Shown: piece by piece, positions 22,599 through 27,679 of the stretch
Layout of the letters: each line of letters starts with the position of its first letter
Position numbering within the stretch: position 1 is the first letter of the stretch
Assembly: GCA_934193515.1 (NCBI GenBank)
Contig: CAKPVJ010000029.1
Location: forward strand, 1 to 27,679
DNA: 27,679 bases
DNA from: an uncultured Megasphaera sp.
GTDB taxonomy: Bacteria > Bacillota > Negativicutes > Veillonellales > Megasphaeraceae
Reading direction: 5' to 3'
Notes under the pieces: model-generated
What the model was told of the DNA's origin: nothing
The model's input: the letters and a program-made list of their open reading frames with translations, nothing else
Databases searched by the model: none
Made by a program: the position numbers and the translations under genes

Positions 22599-24173
22599 TT
22601 AGTCTTTAAAATACGGCTTAAAGACAGAACGATTAGGTTCTTTATGTACTTTTTTTTCTGTGCGTCGATATTCTTGTCCGTTTTCGCTGCGGTTTCTGGA
22701 GTTGGGGGAGAAATGACGGCGTTTAGTAAACCGACGTTCTCCGTCCCGCTGTTCTCCGCTGCCGTTTTTAAAATCACGACGGGAACGTCTGTCACCGCGG
22801 CTGCGGTCATTGCGGCGGCCTTGCGGACGGCGGGAATGACGAACACGAAGTGGTGCTTCTTCTGTGATTTTGACAGGTGTCATGTCCGGTTCTTTGGTGA
22901 GCAGCTTGATGGCTGCAGAGAGTAAGGCTACGGAATCAAAATGCGTAAGCAGCTCTTCGGCATTGGCACGGTACGTAACGGCACTTTCATCTTCAGTGGC
23001 AGCGACAAGACGGCGGATAGCTGCCTGCTGTGCGCCTTCCAGTGCTTCTGAAAATGTCGGGGCCTTACGGCGGGCAATGCGGCGTTTGATAAGCCGTTCG
23101 ATAGCACGCAGATGTTCGATTTCGCGGGGAATGACAAAGGTCGTAGCTTCACCGCTTTGTCCGGCACGGCCTGTTCGGCCTACGCGGTGTACATAGCTTT
23201 CCGGGTCCTGCGGCAAGTCATAATTGAAGACATGCGTAACGCCGCTGATGTCCAGGCCGCGGGCGGCTACGTCTGTAGCGACGAGGATATCAATCGTCTT
23301 TTCACGGAACTGACGGATAACGGCATCACGCTTGGCCTGCGTCAAATCACCGTGAATGCCTTCGGCAGAATAGCCGCGCTTTTTCAATGCTTCCGATACT
23401 TCGTCAACACGACGTTTGGTGCGGACGAAAATAATGGCTAAATCCGGTTCCTGCAAGTCGAGCAGACGGCACAAAATATCGAATTTTTGACGGTCCGGCA
23501 CTTCAATGTAAGATTGTTCAATGAGGTCGATCGTTACTTCCTTGGCTTTCATGCGAACGATTTCAGGGTCATGGAGAAATGTTTCAGCCAGCGTCTGAAT
23601 CGGTTTGGGCATCGTAGCTGAAAACAGCAATGTCTGCCGTGTATCCGGCGTAGCAGCCATAATCAAATTAATATCTTCAATAAAGCCCATATCGAGCATT
23701 TCGTCTGCTTCATCTAAAACAATCGTCGATAAGTGGCTGAGGCTGATAGTGCCTCGTTTCATATGGTCAATAAGACGTCCCGGCGTGGCGACGACGATTT
23801 GCGGGCATTTGCGCAGACGGCGAAGCTGGCGTTCCATATCCTGACCGCCATAAATAGGAATCGTCTGAATCGGTGTGAATTGTGCCAAATGATTCAATTC
23901 TTCTGCTACCTGCATAGCCAGTTCACGAGTCGGTGATAAAATAACGGCCTGAATATCTTTCGTCGGTTCAGCTGCCAAAATCTTTTCCAGTACAGGAATA
24001 CCGTAGGCAGCGGTTTTGCCTGTGCCAGTCTGGGCCTGGCCAATCATATCTCTGCCGGCCATAGCCACTGGAATAGCACCGGCCTGGATGGGGGTAGGTT
24101 CTTCAAACCCCATTTCGTTGAGGGCCTGGATAATCACGTCGCTAATATTTAAATTTTGGAATTTTTCTAACAT
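22599..24173 (-). CDS. DEAD-box ATP-dependent RNA helicase (CshA/DeaD type)
   Basis: It unwinds RNA duplexes in ribosome assembly and mRNA decay. The 524-residue protein has the Q motif (GFEEPTPIQ, 22-30), motif I AQTGTGKT (47-54), PTRELA (81-86), TPGR (130-133), DEAD (154-157), SAT (185-187), ARGLD and HRVGRTGR (329-336). The last 80 or so residues are rich in Arg, Asn, Ser and Gly (RPQGRRNDRSRGDRRSRRD), a disordered RNA-binding tail. This order fits CshA or DeaD. The start ATG follows AAAGGAGG. It is monocistronic. Two TATAAT-like -10 boxes lie 20 to 80 bases upstream on the minus strand, but no matching -35 box is convincing. Confidence 0.93.
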   Translation of the reverse strand: MLEKFQNLNISDVIIQALNEMGFEEPTPIQAGAIPVAMAGRDMIGQAQTGTGKTAAYGIPVLEKILAAEPTKDIQAVILSPTRELAMQVAEELNHLAQFTPIQTIPIYGGQDMERQLRRLRKCPQIVVATPGRLIDHMKRGTISLSHLSTIVLDEADEMLDMGFIEDINLIMAATPDTRQTLLFSATMPKPIQTLAETFLHDPEIVRMKAKEVTIDLIEQSYIEVPDRQKFDILCRLLDLQEPDLAIIFVRTKRRVDEVSEALKKRGYSAEGIHGDLTQAKRDAVIRQFREKTIDILVATDVAARGLDISGVTHVFNYDLPQDPESYVHRVGRTGRAGQSGEATTFVIPREIEHLRAIERLIKRRIARRKAPTFSEALEGAQQAAIRRLVAATEDESAVTYRANAEELLTHFDSVALLSAAIKLLTKEPDMTPVKITEEAPLRVRHSRRPQGRRNDRSRGDRRSRRDFKNGSGEQRDGERRFTKRRHFSPNSRNRSENGQEYRRTEKKVHKEPNRSVFKPYFKD

Positions 24174-24381
24174 GGAATCCTCCTTTTGTATAACTTTTTT
24201 ATTATATCATCGCTATAGGTAAAAAGATAGGGGAAACCTTGATTATATATAAACTTTACCGGGTATTGACGGTGTATGTATGGCCGTTTAATTAAAAAAT
24301 ATTTAAGAAAAGTTAGAATGAAATCCATGCTTTTTAGTGAACAAAAGTGTACCACTCATTACTGCATTTTATAAAAAATAT

Positions 24382-24440
24382 GAATTTTAATTTAATTTTA
24401 ATCTAATTCTAATCTTATTTTAATCTTTGTCTGGTATAGT
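24382..24440 (+). promoter_or_regulatory. Four 11-bp tandem repeats and -10 box before yraN-comM-dprA
   Basis: The repeats are GAATTTTAATT (24382-24392), TAATTTTAATC (24393-24403), TAATTCTAATC (24404-24414) and TTATTTTAATC (24415-24425). Each contains TTTTAAT or TTCTAAT at the same place, so four 7-mers recur every 11 bp. Nine bases later comes TATAGT (24435-24440), with no recognisable -35 box. This is how PhoB/PhoP-like response regulators bind, replacing the -35 contact. The regulator is unknown. Confidence 0.6.
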
Positions 24441-24473
24441 AGAGGTATACTCATAATGACGGAGGTATACCGT

Positions 24474-24839
24474 ATGAACGATAGACAATTAGGTATGCGC
24501 GGCGAAGAAGCTGCTGCACAGTATATTCGCTCCCAAAAACACTACAAGATTCTTTGTAAAAATTACCGCAGCCGCTTAGGAGAAATAGATTTGATTGCTC
24601 AGGACGGCAGCGTAATTGTTTTTATTGAAGTGAAAACCCGCAATTCCCGGCAGTATGGTCAACCTGCAGAGGCTGTTGAAAAGCATAAGCAGCATAAAAT
24701 CACGCTGACAGCGAAATCTTATTTATCACGTTACGGCCTATGGCATACCCCCTGCCGTTTTGATGTGATTGAAGTCATGCTGTCTTCTGCAGGATTTCGT
24801 ATTCATCATATTCCACACGCCTTTTTAAGCGTAGAATAA
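24474..24839 (+). CDS. yraN: YraN-family (UPF0102) predicted endonuclease-fold protein
   Basis: This 121-residue protein belongs to the UPF0102 family, a restriction-endonuclease-like fold whose role is unproven; it is often found beside DNA-processing genes. It has GMRGEEAAAQYI, NYRSRLGEIDLIAQDG, then VIVFIEVKTRNSRQYGQPAEAV, with the predicted catalytic E-x-K pattern in EVKTR. An in-frame ATG at 24456 has no ribosome site, while GGAGG (24461-24465) lies eight bases before the ATG at 24474. GAGGTATAC occurs at both 24442-24450 and 24462-24470 in the leader. It leads the yraN-comM-dprA operon. Confidence 0.9.
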   Translation: MNDRQLGMRGEEAAAQYIRSQKHYKILCKNYRSRLGEIDLIAQDGSVIVFIEVKTRNSRQYGQPAEAVEKHKQHKITLTAKSYLSRYGLWHTPCRFDVIEVMLSSAGFRIHHIPHAFLSVE

Positions 24840-24849
24840 GGAGCTGCCT

Positions 24850-26367
24850 ATGTTTGCACGTATCTATGGTGCTACTATTTTAGGATTGCACGGCAATATT
24901 ATTACCGTTGAAACAGATATTTCCAATGGACTGCCGGCTTTTGAAATTGTGGGTCTAGCCACTACATCAGTCAAAGAATCCAAAGAACGAGTTCGCTCAG
25001 CAATGAAAAACAGCGGCTATGAATTTCCCATGCGCCGCATTACAGTCAATTTGGCCCCCGCCGACCTTAAAAAAGATAGTGCCGGCCTAGATGCCGCTAT
25101 CGCTATTGGTATTATGGTATCCAGTGGGCAAATTCCAGCTGAAAAATGCCAACAAACGATGTTTATCGGTGAATTAGCGCTAGACGGCAACGTTCGCCCT
25201 GTGACGGGGATTTTGCCTATGATTTTACAAGGCGTAGCAGATGGTTTTCGCACGTTTTTTGTCAGTACAGCTAATGCTGCTGAAGCCCTTCTTTGCGGTG
25301 ATGCTGTTATTTATGCTGTGTCTTCATTTTCTGATATTGTTGAGCATTTATTAGGAACGACACGGCTTTCTCCGGCTGTTCCTGCCGCTTCACTGCACAG
25401 TACGCTGGAGTATACTGTTGATTTTTCTGAAGTTCAAGGCCAGTTTACCGCTAAGCGCGCGCTAGAAATAGCTGCTGCTGGCGGTCATAATGTGCTCATG
25501 ATTGGCCCGCCCGGTTCAGGAAAAACGATGCTTGCCAAACGCATTCCTACGATTTTGCCTCCCATGAATCATCAGGAATCGTTGGAAGTTACTAAAATTT
25601 ATAGCGTTGCTGGTTTATTTAAGCAATCGCAAATGATGTCGGTTCGTCCGTTTCGCAGCCCGCATCACACCATTTCCACGGCGGGTTTAATTGGCGGCGG
25701 CTCGATTCCTAAGCCGGGAGAAGTGACACTCAGCCACAACGGGGTCCTTTTTCTTGACGAACTGCCAGAATTTCCCCGTTCCGTATTGGAAGTACTGCGG
25801 CAACCTCTGGAAGACGGCATTGTCCACATCGCTCGTGTCAACGCGGCCTTATCCTATCCGGCTCGTTTTGTCTTAATTGCTGCCATGAACCCATGTCCTT
25901 GCGGCTTTCTTGGCGATAAAGATCACCCTTGCACGTGTACGACTGGGGAAATTCGCCGCTATGCCCGCAAAATTTCCGGGCCGTTGTTAGACCGCATTGA
26001 CTTACATGTCACGGTAGAACGTCCTAATTACGCCGAGCTGATCACAGAAATACCACAGGAATCTTCTGCCGCTATCCGCAGCCGTGTTTTAAAGGCCCGC
26101 CAAATCCAAGAAGAACGGCTTCGTGGATTTGGGCTTAGCTGTAATGCCCATATGGGACACCGAGAAATTAAGGAAACGTGTCCTCTTACCAAAGAAGCGC
26201 AGCTGCTGCTAGAACAAGTCTTTAATAAACTCAAGCTCAGTGCCCGCAGCTATGACCGCATCATCAAAGTATCCCGAACGATTGCTGACTTATCTCATTC
26301 CAAAGAAATAGACGATACACATGTTGCGGAAGCGGTCAGTTACCGTAATACCTTGCAGAGGATGTGA
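24850..26367 (+). CDS. comM: ComM/YifB-family Mg-chelatase-like AAA+ ATPase
   Basis: ComM-type proteins are hexameric helicases that promote branch migration during natural transformation where this has been studied. The 505-residue protein has the N-terminal ComM domain (GATILGLHGNIITVE), Walker A GPPGSGKT (219-226), RPFRSPHHT, Walker B VLFLDELPEF (299-308), the cysteine motif NPCPCGFLGDKDHPCTCT and a C-terminal helical domain ending near HVAEAVSYR. TAAGGAG precedes the ATG, ten bases after yraN. It is followed by dprA, another transformation gene. Confidence 0.92.
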   Translation: MFARIYGATILGLHGNIITVETDISNGLPAFEIVGLATTSVKESKERVRSAMKNSGYEFPMRRITVNLAPADLKKDSAGLDAAIAIGIMVSSGQIPAEKCQQTMFIGELALDGNVRPVTGILPMILQGVADGFRTFFVSTANAAEALLCGDAVIYAVSSFSDIVEHLLGTTRLSPAVPAASLHSTLEYTVDFSEVQGQFTAKRALEIAAAGGHNVLMIGPPGSGKTMLAKRIPTILPPMNHQESLEVTKIYSVAGLFKQSQMMSVRPFRSPHHTISTAGLIGGGSIPKPGEVTLSHNGVLFLDELPEFPRSVLEVLRQPLEDGIVHIARVNAALSYPARFVLIAAMNPCPCGFLGDKDHPCTCTTGEIRRYARKISGPLLDRIDLHVTVERPNYAELITEIPQESSAAIRSRVLKARQIQEERLRGFGLSCNAHMGHREIKETCPLTKEAQLLLEQVFNKLKLSARSYDRIIKVSRTIADLSHSKEIDDTHVAEAVSYRNTLQRM

Positions 26368-26371
26368 TACT

Positions 26372-27481
26372 ATGCCCACAACGTCACTTGAATCAGAACG
26401 TTTATATACAGCAGCACTTCTTGCCATTCCGGAATTAGGTTCCCGCAGCATCCGCGCACTGGTAGCGCTGTTCGGCTCTGCAAAAACAGTATGGGAAACA
26501 CCGGCATCGACACTGCAGGAAGCTGCCGGCTTATCTGCTAAAACCACGCAGTCCATTCAACACTATCGGCCTGACTACGATTGGGACAAACAACTGCACT
26601 GCCTCCAAGCATATCAGGTTCATCTTGTGTCGCTGTGGGAAGACTCATATCCTGCGGCGCTGCAGCAAACATTCAATCCACCGGTTATTTTATATTATCG
26701 GGGACAGCTTCCGCAAACCAACCGAACTGCCGCCATCGTTGGAGCTAGAAAAGCCACGCCGTATGGACTGAATGTATCGCAGACTATAGCCGCAGATATG
26801 GCTCGGCATCAGATTACCGTCGTCAGCGGCGGTGCCAGAGGCATTGACACCAAAGCTCATCAGGGTGCATTGTCGGCAAAAGGCAAAACGATTGCCGTAA
26901 TCGCCAATGGACTGGATATTGCCTATCCCAGCGAAAATAAACGGCTTTTTGCCGAAATCGCTGACACCGGCGGCGCTGTCATTAGTGAATATCCCTTTGG
27001 CATGCGGCCGTTAGCCGTCAATTTTCCTGCCCGCAACCGCATCATTGCTGGACTTTGCTGCTGTACGGTCGTCGTTGAAGCGGCGCTTCGCAGCGGCTCA
27101 TTGATTACAGCTGATTTTGCTTTGGAAGAAGGTCGTGATATCTTTGCCGTTCCCGGCAGTATTTACTCCACTATGAGCAAAGGAACTCATGAACTTATTC
27201 GTAAAGGAGCGATTATTCTTACACAGGTAGAAGACATTCTGCAGGAATACGGCTGGGACCAAACGAAAAAAGCACACGCTTCCAAGCAGACGTATACCCT
27301 TACGCTGGAAGAATCAGCCGTTCTCAATGCACTCTCTTACGATGAAGCCATGTCTCGTGAAACTCTGATCATTAAAACCAAATTTACGCCGTCTCAGCTC
27401 AGCTCCATTATATTAAAATTACAGCTGCAGGGGTTTGTAGAAGAAATCAATACCGCCTGGATTCGAAAGGGAAATGTGTAA
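26372..27481 (+). CDS. dprA: DNA-processing protein DprA (Smf)
   Basis: DprA binds incoming single-stranded DNA and loads RecA during natural transformation. The 369-residue protein has an N-terminal helix-hairpin-helix-like region (LLAIPELGSRSIRALVALFG), then the Rossmann core with VGARKATPYG (124-133), SGGARGID (152-159), FPARNRIIAGL (218-228), SGSLITA and GTHELIRKGA (271-280), and a C-terminal winged helix. An in-frame ATG at 26321 overlaps comM by 47 bases; I choose the ATG at 26372, which follows CAGAGG and gives the normal N-terminus. It is the last gene of its operon in the window. Confidence 0.93.
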   Translation: MPTTSLESERLYTAALLAIPELGSRSIRALVALFGSAKTVWETPASTLQEAAGLSAKTTQSIQHYRPDYDWDKQLHCLQAYQVHLVSLWEDSYPAALQQTFNPPVILYYRGQLPQTNRTAAIVGARKATPYGLNVSQTIAADMARHQITVVSGGARGIDTKAHQGALSAKGKTIAVIANGLDIAYPSENKRLFAEIADTGGAVISEYPFGMRPLAVNFPARNRIIAGLCCCTVVVEAALRSGSLITADFALEEGRDIFAVPGSIYSTMSKGTHELIRKGAIILTQVEDILQEYGWDQTKKAHASKQTYTLTLEESAVLNALSYDEAMSRETLIIKTKFTPSQLSSIILKLQLQGFVEEINTAWIRKGNV

Positions 27482-27556
27482 GCAACGCAATGGTATTAGC
27501 CTGTAAATAGAATGAGTCATAAATATAGAAAATACTATGAACAGATAATCGTAGTA

Positions 27557-27585
27557 TTGCGATATGGTATAAAAAGATATATGAT
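27557..27585 (+). promoter_or_regulatory. Possible promoter for a gene beyond the window
   Basis: TTGCGA (27557-27562), a 17-bp spacer and TATGAT (27580-27585) lie after dprA. No start codon with a ribosome site follows before the end. Confidence 0.3.
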
Positions 27586-27662
27586 AAATTTAATAAAGAG
27601 CATTGTTAGTGTAAAATAATTGTGGGAAAACTTTATTAGGCTAAAAAGAGGAACATATAAAA

Positions 27663-27679
27663 AAAGAAGGAACTTCTTT
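27663..27679. terminator. Short hairpin at the window edge, possible terminator
   Basis: AAAGAAG (27663-27669) and CTTCTTT (27673-27679) are exact inverted heptamers with a 3-nt loop. The sequence ends inside the T run, so it cannot be confirmed. Confidence 0.35.

Overview
The window looks like a chromosomal segment of a Firmicute. I favour the Negativicutes (a Megasphaera/Dialister-like organism), from the rplU-prp-rpmA order with a Prp-cleavable L27, a GntZ-like 6-phosphogluconate dehydrogenase, a SAM-I riboswitch and clostridial-style CysN and AprBA proteins. The genus is an inference. No tRNA, rRNA, CRISPR array, prophage or intact transposon is visible.

Layout. Positions 1-1210 hold two overlapping promoters, a structured leader and the ribosomal operon rplU-prp-rpmA, closed by a strong terminator. 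Positions 1239-2571 carry an unrecognised 129-aa protein and a membrane-anchored polysaccharide deacetylase. A 174-bp element with 20-bp imperfect inverted ends (probably an ISL3-like MITE or deletion remnant) and a 20-bp perfect hairpin separate these from a minus-strand flavodoxin-like reductase (2942-3505). Positions 3605-8976 are a gluconate operon: gntK, gnd (gntZ type), gntP and an RpiR-type regulator. It has a palindromic operator candidate upstream and a second promoter in front of the regulator. A threonine-aldolase-family gene follows (9103-10149).

Positions 10437-20106 are a long sulfate-assimilation operon. A promoter lies in a cluster of inverted half-sites, followed by a SAM-I riboswitch with a terminator, then cysK, a sulfate-binding lipoprotein, cysT, cysW, cysA, aprA, aprB, cysD and cysN. 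The gene content implies sulfate import, activation to APS by CysDN, reduction of APS to sulfite by an AprBA-type reductase (no CysC or CysH here) and sulfide capture by CysK. No sulfite reductase is in the window. As given, cysN is broken by two reading-frame changes, so this route may be failing in this strain.

Positions 20107-22528 are a long AT-rich intergenic region and a CstA-family transporter whose 5' leader could fold into a closed multi-stem RNA. A minus-strand DEAD-box helicase (22599-24173) follows. The window ends with yraN-comM-dprA. Their promoter lacks a recognisable -35 box but carries four tandem 11-bp repeats, the layout expected for a PhoB/OmpR-type activator.

The most interesting signals are regulatory or evolutionary: the 11-bp repeat array at 24382-24425, the cstA leader, the operator plus riboswitch before cysK, the decayed cysN and the small ISL3-like element. 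I found no clearly new multi-gene system.
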